A stretch of 64,000 bases of DNA. Origin: Janibacter alkaliphilus (GTDB taxonomy: Bacteria > Actinomycetota > Actinomycetes > Actinomycetales > Dermatophilaceae). Where the stretch lies: the NCBI RefSeq assembly GCF_013408565.1, contig NZ_JACBZX010000001.1, positions 62,001 to 126,000 on the forward strand, in the 5' to 3' direction. This document shows positions 19,937 to 30,392 of this stretch, one piece after another. The translations under genes and the position numbers were made by a program. Below the pieces are notes generated by a model. It was not told where the DNA came from, ran no database searches, and saw nothing but the letters and a program-made list of their open reading frames with translations. How positions within the stretch are numbered: position 1 is the stretch's first letter; each line of letters starts with the position of its first letter.

Positions 19937-21615
19937 GGCACGGCCTCGGCGAGGTCCCCCTCGCGCGGGGTCAGCGGCAGCGGCGCCTCGCCGATCGAGC
20001 CGCCCCCGCGGCGCGGGAGGGTGAGCCGGAAGCGGGAGCCGTTGCCGGGCTCGCCCCACGCCTGCAGCCAGCCGTGGTGCAGCCGGGCGTCCTCCAGCGA
20101 GATGGCCAGGCCCAGACCGGTGCCGCCGGTGGTCCGGGTGCGGGCGGGGTCCGCCCGCCAGAAGCGGTTGAAGACGAGCGAGCCCTCGCCCGGTCGCAGC
20201 CCCACCCCGTGGTCCTCGACGACGACCGCCACGGCGTCCTCGTTCGCGGCCACCCAGACGTCCACCGGCCGCCCTTCGCCGTGCTCGACCGCGTTAACCA
20301 CGAGGTTGCGCAGGATCCGCTCCACCCGCCGGGTGTCCACCTCGGCGACCGCCTCCCCCGGTCCGGGGCCGTGGATCCGGACCTCGCTGCCGGCCGCCTC
20401 GGCGATCGACCCGGCCGCGGTGACGACCCGCTCGATCATCGGCACCAGGTCGGTGGGGTCCTGCTCCAGGACCGCGGCGCCGGCGTCGTAGCGGCTGATC
20501 TCGAGGAGGTCGGCCAGCAGCGCCTCGAAGCGGTCCAGCTCGGTGCTCAGCAGCTCGGCCGAGCGGGCCGAGACCGGGTCCAGCTCGTCCTTGGAGGAGT
20601 CGAGCACGTCGGCCGCCATCCGGATCGTGGTCAGCGGGGTGCGCAGCTCGTGGGAGACGTCCGAGACGAAGCGCTGCTGCACCCGGGAGAGGCCCTCGAG
20701 CTGGCGGATCTGGGTCTGCAGGTTGTCGGCCATCTCGTTGAAGGAGCGACCGAGCTGGGCGAGGTCGTCGTGGCCCCGGGCGGACATCCGCTCGTTGAGG
20801 TCGCCGCCGGCCAGCCGGGTGGCCACCTCCGCCGCCCGGCGCACCGGGGAGACCACCGTGCGGGTGACCACGTAGGCGATGGCCGAGACGAGCAGGATGA
20901 GGAAGGCGGAGCCGAGCAGGAAGGACCGGGAGATGACGTCCAGGGTGCTCTGCTCCTGGTCCATCGGGTAGATCATGTAGAGGTCGTAGGGCCCGGCCGG
21001 CGAGATCGTCACCTGGGAGCCGACGACCACCGCGGGCACCCGGTCGGTCTCCCCGGCCTCGTCGTCGATGACCGCCTGCGGCTGCTCGTCGAGGGTGCGC
21101 TCGAGGTCGATGGTCGTGGTCTGCTGCCGCTCCGGGTCGGCGCTGACCGCCTCGCGCAGCGCCGGCGGGATGTCCTCCAGGCCCACCCCGGAGCCGGTGA
21201 TCGTCGTGCCCAGCTGCAGCGGGGTCTCGTTGTCCAGGCTGCGGGTGAGGATGACGTACCGGCTGGTGTCCCCGTCCGGTGGCGCCAGGCTCTGCCGGAC
21301 CACGGTCCCGGCGTTCTCGGCGAGGTCGTCCTCGTTGTCGTTGCGGTCGCTCTCGTCGAAGAGGTTCTGCGCCTCGATGGTCAGCTGGCGCGCCTCCGCC
21401 TGGGAGATCTCGATGCGGTCGTCGACCAGGCCGTCGGCGATGCTGCGGTACATCGAGACGCTGATCACCGACACCGTGGCGAGCCCGAGGACGAGCGTGG
21501 TGGCGACCACCCGGAACTGCAGGCTGCGCCGCCAGAGGCCGACGAGCCGCTTGGCCAGCCGCGTGGCCGGGTTGTCCGACCGCGACCGCTCCGGTGCCTG
21601 CGTCGCGGTCGACAT
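19933..21615 (-). CDS. mtrB: sensor histidine kinase MtrB
   Basis: The 560-residue protein is the kinase of the MtrAB system, which controls division, wall hydrolases and osmotic response in actinobacteria. Two membrane helices (about 35-58 and 230-255) flank an extracellular sensor region. A HAMP domain follows, then the H-box VSDVSHELRTPLTTIR, the N-box NLVVNAVEHGE and the DHGVGL and GTGLGLAIS nucleotide-binding boxes. ATG at 21615 begins two bases after the mtrA stop and gives the expected short cytoplasmic N-terminus. Confident by sequence and operon order. Confidence 0.96.
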   Translation of the reverse strand: MSTATQAPERSRSDNPATRLAKRLVGLWRRSLQFRVVATTLVLGLATVSVISVSMYRSIADGLVDDRIEISQAEARQLTIEAQNLFDESDRNDNEDDLAENAGTVVRQSLAPPDGDTSRYVILTRSLDNETPLQLGTTITGSGVGLEDIPPALREAVSADPERQQTTTIDLERTLDEQPQAVIDDEAGETDRVPAVVVGSQVTISPAGPYDLYMIYPMDQEQSTLDVISRSFLLGSAFLILLVSAIAYVVTRTVVSPVRRAAEVATRLAGGDLNERMSARGHDDLAQLGRSFNEMADNLQTQIRQLEGLSRVQQRFVSDVSHELRTPLTTIRMAADVLDSSKDELDPVSARSAELLSTELDRFEALLADLLEISRYDAGAAVLEQDPTDLVPMIERVVTAAGSIAEAAGSEVRIHGPGPGEAVAEVDTRRVERILRNLVVNAVEHGEGRPVDVWVAANEDAVAVVVEDHGVGLRPGEGSLVFNRFWRADPARTRTTGGTGLGLAISLEDARLHHGWLQAWGEPGNGSRFRLTLPRRGGGSIGEAPLPLTPREGDLAEAVP

Positions 21616-21617
21616 GC

Positions 21618-22295
21618 TCAGGCGGACCCGGCCTTGTACCCGACGCCGCGCACCGTGACGACGATCTCCGGGTGCTCCGGGTCGTGCTCGATCTTGCTGC
21701 GCAGCCGCTGCACGTGGACGTTGACCAGGCGGGTGTCGCCGGCGTGCCGGTAGCCCCACACCTGCTCCAGCAGCACCTCGCGGCTGAAGACCTGCCAGGG
21801 CTTGCGGGCGAGCGCCACGAGCAGGTCGAACTCCAGCGGGGTGAGCGCCAGCGGCTCCTGGCCGCGCATCACCGAGTGGCCGGCGACGTCGATGGTCAGG
21901 TCGCCGATGGTCAGCCGCTCCGGCTCGGGGTCGTCGCCGCGGCGCAGCCGGGCGCGCAGCCGGGCGATGAGCTCCTGCGGCTTGAAGGGCTTGAGGATGT
22001 AGTCGTCGGCGCCGGCCTCCAGACCGACGACGACGTCGACGGTGTCGGTGCGGGCGGTGAGCATGACGATCGGGACCCCGGACTCGGCGCGGATCCGGCG
22101 GCAGATCTCGATGCCGTCCAGGCCGGGCAGCATGACGTCCAGCAGGACGAGGTCCGGGCGGGCCTGGTGGAAGGTGTCCAGGGCCTGCGAGCCGTCGCCG
22201 ACGTGCGAGACCTCCAGCCCCTCCTTGCGCAGCACGATCCCGAGCATCTCGGCCAGTGCCTGGTCGTCGTCGACGACGAGGACGCGTCCCTTCAC
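21618..22295 (-). CDS. mtrA: response regulator MtrA
   Basis: The 225-residue OmpR-type regulator has an acidic pocket at residues 9-11, phospho-acceptor Asp53 (LVLLDVMLPG), Lys102 (YILKPFKP) and a winged-helix effector domain ending VVTVRGVGYKAG. It is the DNA-binding half of MtrAB. The GTG start is fixed by GGGAG six bases upstream. The 176 bp before it contain a strong hairpin that probably terminates ahcY, leaving about 80 bp for an mtrA promoter; I cannot pick one out with confidence. Confidence 0.97.
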   Translation of the reverse strand: MKGRVLVVDDDQALAEMLGIVLRKEGLEVSHVGDGSQALDTFHQARPDLVLLDVMLPGLDGIEICRRIRAESGVPIVMLTARTDTVDVVVGLEAGADDYILKPFKPQELIARLRARLRRGDDPEPERLTIGDLTIDVAGHSVMRGQEPLALTPLEFDLLVALARKPWQVFSREVLLEQVWGYRHAGDTRLVNVHVQRLRSKIEHDPEHPEIVVTVRGVGYKAGSA

Positions 22296-22382
22296 CTGGG
22301 TCTCCCTCTCCGTGCCATGGGCGTTCTCCGGGCCGGGGTCAGTGTCCCACAGGGGACGCGGACCTCCTGGGGTGCCACGCGC

Positions 22383-22423
22383 GACGGGGGTGTCCCGGGC
22401 GCTGTGCCCGGGACACCCCCGTC
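22383..22423 (-). terminator. perfect 18-bp hairpin after ahcY
   Basis: A perfect 18-bp inverted repeat (arms 22383-22400 and 22406-22423) with a 5-nt loop starts 48 bp downstream of the ahcY stop. It is the strongest simple hairpin I saw in the window. It lacks a U-tract, which is normal for actinomycete terminators. Confidence 0.8.
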
Positions 22424-22471
22424 GTGGTGCGCTGGTCGGCGCCGTCCAGCGCCCTCCAGCACCGGTGACGC

Positions 22472-23908
<1,437 letters not shown>

Positions 23909-24061
23909 GTCAAAGCTCCTTGGGTTCGTGGTGGCTGACGCGGCGTCGCCCGTCCGGGCCGCTGGGGTCATCACCCACGCCGGCGGCTCCCAGTGTAGAC
24001 GGCAGCCCGCGCACCGGCCGGACCCGCGCCGGTGGGGGACGCGGCGGTCGGGTGCCGGGGC

Positions 24062-25057
24062 TCAGCCGGCCCGGGCGGTCCCGGCCTCGTCGTGCTCGCC
24101 GCCGTCGTGCTCCCCGTCGTCGCCACGACCGATCGGCAGCACGTGCATCACCGCGACGATGACCGCGCCCCAGGCGAGGCCGAGGAGGAAGGAGAAGAAG
24201 GTGTTGGTGAGCCACCCGAGCACCCAGCCGAGGGCACCGGTGGCCTCGGCCACCCCTTCCTCGAGGTGGTGCACCCACTCGTAGGGCTGCGGCAGCCAGC
24301 CGGTCTCCTCCAGTCCCACGAGGATGATGTGGCCGCCGACCCAGAGCATGGCGACGGTGCCGATCACCGAGATCGCCGCGAGCACCTTGGGCATGGCCTT
24401 GACCAGCCCGCGCCCGAGGCTCTCGGTGGACTCCTTCTCGGCCAGGCGCAGCCCGATGTCGTCCATCTTGACGATGGCCGCGACGACCCCGTAGACGACC
24501 GCGGTGATGAGCACGGCGACCACGGCGAGGATGACCGCCCGCGAGACGAAGCCCTCGTCGGCGACCTCCTTGAGCGCGATCACCATGATCTCGGCGGAGA
24601 GGATGAAGTCGGTGCGGATCGCGTTGGAGGTGACCCGCTCCTCCTGGGCGGCGGCGCCCTCCCCCTGCGCGGCGACCGGCTCGGCGTGGCCGCCCTCGTG
24701 CCCGGAGACCTTCTCCCAGATCTTCTCCGCGCCCTCGTAGCAGAGGTAGGAGCCACCGATCATGAGGATCGGCTCGATGATCCAGGGCAGGAACTGGCTC
24801 AGCAGCAGCGCCGCCGGGAGGATGAAGAGCAGCTTGTTGCGGATGCTGCCCGTGGCGATCTTCCGGATCATCGGCAGCTCGCGGTCCGGCTTCACCCCTT
24901 CGAGGTACTGGGGGGTGACCGCGGTGTCGTCGACGACGACCCCGGCGGACTTGGCGCTGGCCCGGCCGGCGGCCGCGGCGACGTCGTCGACGCTGGCGGC
25001 GGCCAGCCGGGCGAGCGCCGCGATGTCGTCGAGCAGCGCGAAGAGACCGCCGCTCAT
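24062..25057 (-). CDS. DUF808 family membrane protein
   Basis: The 331-residue protein matches the DUF808 (YedI) family of inner-membrane proteins of unknown function. It starts with the family signature SGGLFALLDDIAALA and has several hydrophobic helices: about 75-105, 170-200, 225-250 and 290-312. A hydrophilic His/Glu/Gln-rich loop lies at about 118-138 and the C-terminus is acidic with His. It follows the mtr gene in the same direction but 81 bp away. No transport or catalytic motif is visible. Confidence 0.88.
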   Translation of the reverse strand: MSGGLFALLDDIAALARLAAASVDDVAAAAGRASAKSAGVVVDDTAVTPQYLEGVKPDRELPMIRKIATGSIRNKLLFILPAALLLSQFLPWIIEPILMIGGSYLCYEGAEKIWEKVSGHEGGHAEPVAAQGEGAAAQEERVTSNAIRTDFILSAEIMVIALKEVADEGFVSRAVILAVVAVLITAVVYGVVAAIVKMDDIGLRLAEKESTESLGRGLVKAMPKVLAAISVIGTVAMLWVGGHIILVGLEETGWLPQPYEWVHHLEEGVAEATGALGWVLGWLTNTFFSFLLGLAWGAVIVAVMHVLPIGRGDDGEHDGGEHDEAGTARAG

Positions 25058-25138
25058 CGCCGGGCCCCCGTCGGGGCAGCGGTGGGCGCGGCGGGGAGGT
25101 CTCGCTCGGTCAGCACGGGCACGAGGGTAGCCGCCCGC

Positions 25139-26545
25139 TCAGGACGGCAGGCTCTCGGACACGTGCGGGTCCATCTGCTCCAGCAGCCCGAGGATCGCGT
25201 TCTCGGCCACCTCGGTCAGCGCCGGGTGGATCCAGTACTGGCCACGGGCCACCTCGGTCAGCGGGGTGCCCAGCGACATCGCCTGGATCAGCGGCTGGAT
25301 GATCACCGAGGCCTGGGGGCCCACCAGGTGCGCGCCGAGCAGCGCTCCGGTGCGCCGGTCGCCGACGAGCACGCACCGGCTGGTCTCGTCCTCCAGCGCC
25401 CAGCCGTAAGCGGTGGCACCGTAGTCCTGGACGTACCGGACGACGTCGTGGCCGGCCTCCTGCGCCTGGGCCGTGGTCATGCCCACCGCGGCGACCTGGG
25501 GGTGGGTGAAGACCGCCGAGGGGACCGCGTCCAGCCGGAAGGAGCGCAGGTCGTCGGGGTGGGCGAGGTTGTGCGCGACCACCCGGGCCTGCTGGTTGGC
25601 CACGTGCTTGAGCTGCTCCGGCGAGCAGACGTCGCCCAGCGCCCACACCCCGTCGGCGGTGGTGCGCCCGTGGCCGTCGACGACGACCCGGCCGTCGGGG
25701 TGCAGGTCGATCCCGGCGGCGTCGCAGCCCAGCCCCTCGGTGCTGGGCGCGCGCCCGACCGCCACGAGCACCTCGTCCACCGTCACGGTGCTGCCGTCGC
25801 TGAGCGAGGCCACGACGCCGGCGTCGCCCTGCTCGAGCCCGGTGACCTCCACCCCGGTGCGCAGGTCCCAGGCGTCGGCGGCGGCGGCGTCGACGGCCTG
25901 GTGCACCTCGGTCTCGTGGTGACGGAGCATCCCGTCACCACGCACCGCGAGCGTCACCCGGGTGCCGAGGGAGCCGAAGACGTGCGCCATCTCGGCGGCG
26001 ATGAAGCCGCCACCGACGATCAGCAGCCGCTCCGGCAGCGCGGGAAGGCGCATGATCGTGTCCGAGGTGTGCACCGGGACCGACGAGGCGGCGATCGCCG
26101 GGGGCAGCACGGCGTGGGCGCCGGCGGCGACGACGACCTGGTCACCGGTGACCTCGACCGGGCCCTCGGGCAGGTCGACGACCAGGGACCGCTCCCCGAC
26201 GAAGCGGGCGTGCCCCCGGTAGAGGGTGGTGCGTTCGCCGTCGCGGCGGTACTCCTCCCCGGACGCCGCGATCGGGTCGATCCGGCCGAAGATGCGGTCC
26301 CGGATCGCCGGCCAGTCGGCGCCGTCGAAGGTGGTGGCGATGCCGAGGCGGTCGTTGTGGGCCGCCTCGTCGGCCCGGTCGGCCGGGAGCACGAACATCT
26401 TCGTGGGGATGCAGCCGACGTTGAGGCAGGTCCCGCCGAAGTGCGGGCCGCCCTCGATGATCGCGACGTCCCGCTCGGCCAGGCGCCGGGTGACCAGGCT
26501 GTTGCCCGAGCCGGAGCCGATGATGACGATGTCGTGGTGCGGCAT
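25139..26545 (-). CDS. mtr: mycothione reductase
   Basis: The 468-residue flavoprotein is a pyridine nucleotide-disulfide reductase. It carries the FAD motif GSGSGN (10-15), redox cysteines Cys40 and Cys45 in GGTCLNVGCIPTK, an NADPH-binding GGGFIAAEMAHVFGSLG motif, and the catalytic His-Glu pair in HPALTEV near the C-terminus. The short GSGSGN/TKM pattern is that of Mtr, which reduces mycothiol disulfide using NADPH, rather than of lipoamide dehydrogenase. ATG at 26545 has GAGGAG four bases upstream. Its presence implies the cell makes mycothiol. Confidence 0.92.
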   Translation of the reverse strand: MPHHDIVIIGSGSGNSLVTRRLAERDVAIIEGGPHFGGTCLNVGCIPTKMFVLPADRADEAAHNDRLGIATTFDGADWPAIRDRIFGRIDPIAASGEEYRRDGERTTLYRGHARFVGERSLVVDLPEGPVEVTGDQVVVAAGAHAVLPPAIAASSVPVHTSDTIMRLPALPERLLIVGGGFIAAEMAHVFGSLGTRVTLAVRGDGMLRHHETEVHQAVDAAAADAWDLRTGVEVTGLEQGDAGVVASLSDGSTVTVDEVLVAVGRAPSTEGLGCDAAGIDLHPDGRVVVDGHGRTTADGVWALGDVCSPEQLKHVANQQARVVAHNLAHPDDLRSFRLDAVPSAVFTHPQVAAVGMTTAQAQEAGHDVVRYVQDYGATAYGWALEDETSRCVLVGDRRTGALLGAHLVGPQASVIIQPLIQAMSLGTPLTEVARGQYWIHPALTEVAENAILGLLEQMDPHVSESLPS

Positions 26546-26651
26546 GGAGCTCCTCGGTGCTGGCGGCGCTGGTCGGGGTCGGGGCTGGTAGCGGGCGGGT
26601 CGGGGCGGTTTGCGGTCGGGTTCGGGCGGGTCGCAGACGGACGGGTCGGGC

Positions 26652-27815
26652 TCAGTCGAGCGGCGGCAGCGGCGCCGCCGGGTCGAGGCTGTGACCGATC
26701 CCGAGGTACACGCTGGCCAGGTCGACCAGAGCGGTGAGCCCGGCCACCCGTTCCAGGGCGTGCCCGGGCTCCGCGTGCTGCTCGATGACCCGGGTGCCGG
26801 TGGCGGCGGCGCGCTCACGCACGCTCTGGGCCCGGTTGTGCCGGGCGCGCTCCCCCTCGTCCGCCTCGGGCCCCGGCACCGGGTCGCGCAGCAGCAGCAG
26901 ACCCACCGGGGTGCCGACGGGCTCGTCGAGGTAGGGGTCGGCGAAGATGTCCCGGCCGCCGTCCGGAGCGGTCCCGGAGCCGGCCATCGGACCGTCGAGG
27001 CAGGCCAGCACGGGGGCCGCCTCGTCCGGCAGCCAGCCCCAGGCGCCGGGCGTGCGTGCGGTGCGCGCCAGCATGGTGCTGGCCCGGCGTGCGGCCACCC
27101 CGGTCACCTCGCCGTCGCCCAGGGTCAGCGGGACGATCTCGGCCAGGTCGGCGGCCAGCGACTTCGCCGGGTTGACGACGCTGTCGGCGTCCGGGCGGCA
27201 GGCCTGCGCCTGCCCGTCCAGGCGGTCGGCGACCCGGTCGAGCAGCCCCCCGGGCAACGTCGCCAGCCCGGCGTCGGCGACCGCGAGCAGGACCGGCGTC
27301 GCCAGCCCCCAGAGCGCGGTGCGGGAGTGCCCGGCCACGGTGGTCGGGTCGAGGGGCACATGGGTGCCGCGCGCGTCCGCGGCCGCCTCGGCCAGCGGGC
27401 CGCCGGCCGCCCCCACGGTGAGCAGGTGGGCCCCGCGACGGGCGGCCTCACGGGCCTGGCCGAGCGGTCCGGAGGCCGTGCCGGAGAGGGAGACCGCGAC
27501 GACCAGGTCGAGCGGACCCACCCAGCCGGGCAGCGGACCGCTGCCGCCGAGGGAGAGCGGCACGGCACCGGTCCGGCCCAGCACCAGCTGCAGCAGACCG
27601 GCCACCCCGTCCGAGGCGCCGACGGCGGCGAGGTGCACCGCCCGGGGCCGCTCCCCGCCGGTGACCCGTCCGTCGGCGACGCCGGCCTCGCGGGCGACCG
27701 AGCCCGCCCGGCGCACCTGGGCACCCGCGGTGGCCAGGGCACGCAGCATGTCCGTGCGGTCGATCGCCGCACGCTGCCGGGGGTCGTCCAGCCGGCTCTC
27801 GTCGAGAGGGGTCAT
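26652..27815 (-). CDS. SIS-domain protein, PGI/PMI-like
   Basis: The 387-residue protein resembles the bifunctional phosphoglucose/phosphomannose isomerase-like SIS proteins found next to manB in actinobacteria. An N-terminal SIS domain (about 55-165) includes VVAVSLSGTASG and LLTVGAAGGPLAEAA; the C-terminal half includes NPAKSLAADLAEIVPL. Several Ser/Thr and Glu positions of active isomerases cannot be confirmed by eye, so activity is uncertain. It follows Trm112 by 8 bp in the manB operon, which supports a sugar-phosphate role. Confidence 0.78.
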   Translation of the reverse strand: MTPLDESRLDDPRQRAAIDRTDMLRALATAGAQVRRAGSVAREAGVADGRVTGGERPRAVHLAAVGASDGVAGLLQLVLGRTGAVPLSLGGSGPLPGWVGPLDLVVAVSLSGTASGPLGQAREAARRGAHLLTVGAAGGPLAEAAADARGTHVPLDPTTVAGHSRTALWGLATPVLLAVADAGLATLPGGLLDRVADRLDGQAQACRPDADSVVNPAKSLAADLAEIVPLTLGDGEVTGVAARRASTMLARTARTPGAWGWLPDEAAPVLACLDGPMAGSGTAPDGGRDIFADPYLDEPVGTPVGLLLLRDPVPGPEADEGERARHNRAQSVRERAAATGTRVIEQHAEPGHALERVAGLTALVDLASVYLGIGHSLDPAAPLPPLD

Positions 27816-27823
27816 CGGACCGC

Positions 27824-28015
27824 TCAGCCCGGGCGCCGGGCCTCGTCCACGAGCAGCACCGGGATCCCGTCCTCGACCCGGTAGACCAGGCCGCAGCTCT
27901 CCCCGGTGCAGGCCAGCTCGGGGCCGGACCCGCCGTCCTGGTCGCGCAGCTGCGACCGGCAGGCCGGGCAGCGCAGGATCTCGCGCAGCCAGGGGTCGAT
28001 GGTCGTTCCGCTCAT
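27824..28015 (-). CDS. Trm112-family zinc-ribbon protein
   Basis: This 63-residue protein is a Trm112-like zinc ribbon with four cysteines, Cys16 and Cys19 (RCPAC) and Cys36 and Cys41, ending in the family-typical YRVEDGIPVLLVDEAR. Eukaryotic Trm112 activates methyltransferases; bacterial relatives (YcaR-like) have no settled role. GGAAGG at the end of manB serves as its ribosome binding site, and the two genes are one base apart, so they are co-translated. The SIS gene follows. Confidence 0.9.
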   Translation of the reverse strand: MSGTTIDPWLREILRCPACRSQLRDQDGGSGPELACTGESCGLVYRVEDGIPVLLVDEARRPG

Positions 28016-28016
28016 C

Positions 28017-29444
28017 TCAGGCCTTCCGGATCAGGGCGAGCACGTCGTCACGCACCCGCGCCATCGTCTCGTCGTCGCCGGCCTCGACGTTGAGGCGCAG
28101 CAGCGGCTCGGTGTTGCTCGGCCGCAGGTTGAACCACCACATGGCGCTGTCGGCACCGCCGTCGTGACGGACCGTGAGGCCGTCGACCTCCTCGATCCGC
28201 ACCCCTTCGTCACCCTCGTGGGCCGACCGGACCGCGGCAGCGACCGCGGCGGCATCGGCGACCTCGGAGTTGATCTCCCCGGAGGCCGGGTAGCGGCTGT
28301 AGGGGGCCATCACCTCGCTGAGCGGTGCGTCGCTCTCGCCGAGCGCGGCCAGCACGTGCATCGCCGCCAGCATGCCGGTGTCGGCGAACCAGAAGTCGCG
28401 GAAGTAGTAGTGCGCGCTGTGCTCGCCGCCGAAGACGGCGTCGTGCTCGCTCATCACCGCCTTGACGAAGGAGTGCCCGACCCGGGTGATCACCGGCCGT
28501 GCCCCCTTCTCCCGGATGATCTCGGGCACGGCGGCGGAGGTGATCGCGTTGTGCACCACCGCGACCTGGTCGGCGGTGGCGCCGGCCGCGACCTCGCGGG
28601 CGATCTCGCGGTCGGCGATCATCGCGGTGATCGCGCTGGGGCTGACCGGGTCGCCCTTCTCGTCGACGACGAAGCAGCGGTCCGCGTCGCCGTCGAAGGC
28701 CAGGCCGATGTCCGCGCCGTGGGTGCGCACCCGGGCCTGCAGGTCGACGAGGTTGCGCGGGTCCAGCGGGTTGGCCTCGTGGTTGGGGAAGGTGCCGTCC
28801 AGCTCGAAGAACATCGGGTCGAGGGTCAGCGGCAGCTCCGGCAGCCCGGCGTCGGTGCCGAGCACGGCCGGGGCGGTCAGGCCGGCCATCCCGTTACCGG
28901 CGTCGACGGTGACCCGCAGCGGGCGGCTGGCGGAGAGGTCGACCCGCTCGCGCAGGAAGGCGGCATAGTCGGCCAGCAGGTCGCGGTGGGTCACGCTGCC
29001 GGCGGTGACCCCGTCGAAGCCGCTGACGCCGTCGTCGAGCAGCTGCTGCGCCCGGTCCCGGATGTCGAAGAGGCCGGAGTCCTGGCCGACGGGTCGGGCT
29101 CCGGCGCGGCACAGCTTGATGCCGTTGTAGCGGGCCGGGTTGTGGCTGGCGGTGAACATCGCGCCCGGCAGGTCCAGCGCCCCGGAGGCGTAGTAGAGGC
29201 CGTCGGTGCTCGCCAGGCCGATGAGCACCGCGTCGCAGCCACGGGCGGCTGCCCCGCGGGCGAAGGCCTCGACGAGCTCCGGCGAGCTGGGACGCATGTC
29301 GTGGCCGACGACCACCGACCCGTGGTCGTGCGCGACGACCTCGGCGAAGGCCGCGCCCAGGGCCCAGGAGACGTCGATGTTCAGCTGGTCGGGCACGAGG
29401 CCCCGGACGTCGTAGGCCTTGATGAAGTCGGAGAGCGTGGTCAC
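28017..29444 (-). CDS. manB: phosphomannomutase/phosphoglucomutase
   Basis: ManB interconverts mannose-6-phosphate and mannose-1-phosphate, feeding GDP-mannose for glycans. The 475-residue protein has the catalytic phosphoserine Ser100 in TASHNPARYNG, the metal loop DGDADRCF and the C-terminal sugar-phosphate motif RPSNTEPLLRLNVEA. Length is standard. The GTG at 29444 has no Shine-Dalgarno sequence; TACGCT at 29452-29457 is seven bases upstream, suggesting a leaderless mRNA that begins the manB-Trm112-SIS operon. Whether mannose or glucose phosphate is preferred cannot be seen. Confidence 0.94.
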   Translation of the reverse strand: MTTLSDFIKAYDVRGLVPDQLNIDVSWALGAAFAEVVAHDHGSVVVGHDMRPSSPELVEAFARGAAARGCDAVLIGLASTDGLYYASGALDLPGAMFTASHNPARYNGIKLCRAGARPVGQDSGLFDIRDRAQQLLDDGVSGFDGVTAGSVTHRDLLADYAAFLRERVDLSASRPLRVTVDAGNGMAGLTAPAVLGTDAGLPELPLTLDPMFFELDGTFPNHEANPLDPRNLVDLQARVRTHGADIGLAFDGDADRCFVVDEKGDPVSPSAITAMIADREIAREVAAGATADQVAVVHNAITSAAVPEIIREKGARPVITRVGHSFVKAVMSEHDAVFGGEHSAHYYFRDFWFADTGMLAAMHVLAALGESDAPLSEVMAPYSRYPASGEINSEVADAAAVAAAVRSAHEGDEGVRIEEVDGLTVRHDGGADSAMWWFNLRPSNTEPLLRLNVEAGDDETMARVRDDVLALIRKA

Positions 29445-29502
29445 GCAGGTCAGCGTAGTTGGCGCGAACCGGCCGGGCTGCTCGCGGGCGAGGCGCGCCG
29501 GG

Positions 29503-29877
29503 TCAGTCGCGGTCGCGCAGCACCCGCAGGTGGCCGCGCCGGCTCGTCTCGTGCACGCTCTCCGGCTCCTCGCGCGCCGGCACGGCACGGGGCGTCGCGG
29601 CCGCCGGGTGCTCGGGGCGGCGGCGGACGACCTCGGCGAGCGCCACCAGGTCGTCGTGGGTGGCCGGAGCGGGCTGGTCGGTGGACAGGCGCACCACCTC
29701 CCAGCCGCGCGGGGCGGTCAGCCGGGCGGAGTGGTCCTCGCAGAGGTCGTAGGCGTGCGGCTCGGCGTAGGTGGCCAGCGGGCCGAGCACCACGGTCGAG
29801 TCGGAGTAGACGTAGGTCAGCGTGGCCGCCGCCGGGCGGGTGCAGGCGGAGCGGGAGCACTGACGGGTGAGAGCCAC
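29503..29877 (-). CDS. DUF3499 family protein
   Basis: The 124-residue protein matches actinobacterial DUF3499. It begins VALTRQCSRSACTRPAAATLTYVY with a CxxxxC pair and has a later Cys-Glu-Asp-His group (LCEDHSARLTAP), suggesting a zinc-binding module. The C-terminus is Pro/Arg-rich. Function unknown. GTG codons occur at 29880 and 29877; I chose 29877 because TACAGT (29884-29889) is then six bases upstream, the leaderless spacing seen elsewhere here. It is divergent from the metallopeptidase-like gene. Confidence 0.82.
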   Translation of the reverse strand: MALTRQCSRSACTRPAAATLTYVYSDSTVVLGPLATYAEPHAYDLCEDHSARLTAPRGWEVVRLSTDQPAPATHDDLVALAEVVRRRPEHPAAATPRAVPAREEPESVHETSRRGHLRVLRDRD

Positions 29878-29947
29878 CACGGCACTGTAGGCCACCGGGG
29901 CGGGGTGGCCCAGCCGGGCGCGCCGCGGCTGGCCTACCGTGGGCCGG

Positions 29948-30346
29948 GTGAGCCGGGCACGAGACCGACGTGGGCGCGGGCTGCGCGGACCGCTGGCCTG
30001 GCCGACGGTGCCGGCCATGGTGAGCCGCGCGGAGGCCTTCGACGCGCTGGTCCTGGACACCGCGGGCAGGTTCCGGGACGTGCTCGGGCGCCGCTGGTCC
30101 CAGGTGGAGTTCGCCGTGCAGGACGTGCCGGCCGAGGGCCCGCTGCCGTGGGAGACCTCGGCGCCGCTGGCGCGGCTCTTCCCGGCAGAGCGGGGGCTCC
30201 CGGCGCGGGTGGTGCTCTACCGCCGGCCGATCGAGGCCCTCACGGTGCGCGGCGACGAGACCGCGGCCCTGGTGCACGAGGTGGTGCTCGACCAGGTCGC
30301 GCAGCTCCTCGGCGTGGATCCCGGCGAGATCGACCCGCCCGGCTGA
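29948..30346 (+). CDS. metallopeptidase-family (zincin-like) protein
   Basis: The 132-residue protein fits the small 'metallopeptidase family' (zincin-like, DUF1025-related) common beside DUF3499 in actinobacteria. The position of the HExxH zinc motif reads HEVVLDQ, so the second histidine is absent and peptidase activity is doubtful. The first 25 residues are basic and probably disordered. TACCGT (29935-29940) lies seven bases before the GTG at 29948; another in-frame GTG at 29939 overlaps that box. It converges on the 32-bp repeat array. Confidence 0.72.
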   Translation: MSRARDRRGRGLRGPLAWPTVPAMVSRAEAFDALVLDTAGRFRDVLGRRWSQVEFAVQDVPAEGPLPWETSAPLARLFPAERGLPARVVLYRRPIEALTVRGDETAALVHEVVLDQVAQLLGVDPGEIDPPG

Positions 30347-30392
30347 TCCCCACGTTCCCTCCGTCCGGGGACCCCGCCCCTCCCCTTCATCC

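Noticed and set aside
23909..24061. SAH or SAM riboswitch before ahcY
   Set aside because: I looked for a conserved GC-rich pseudoknot core next to the ribosome binding site and did not recognise one.
24032..26737. Plus-strand 901-codon open frame
   Set aside because: It is antisense to DUF808 and mycothione reductase, with shadow composition and no recognisable domain.
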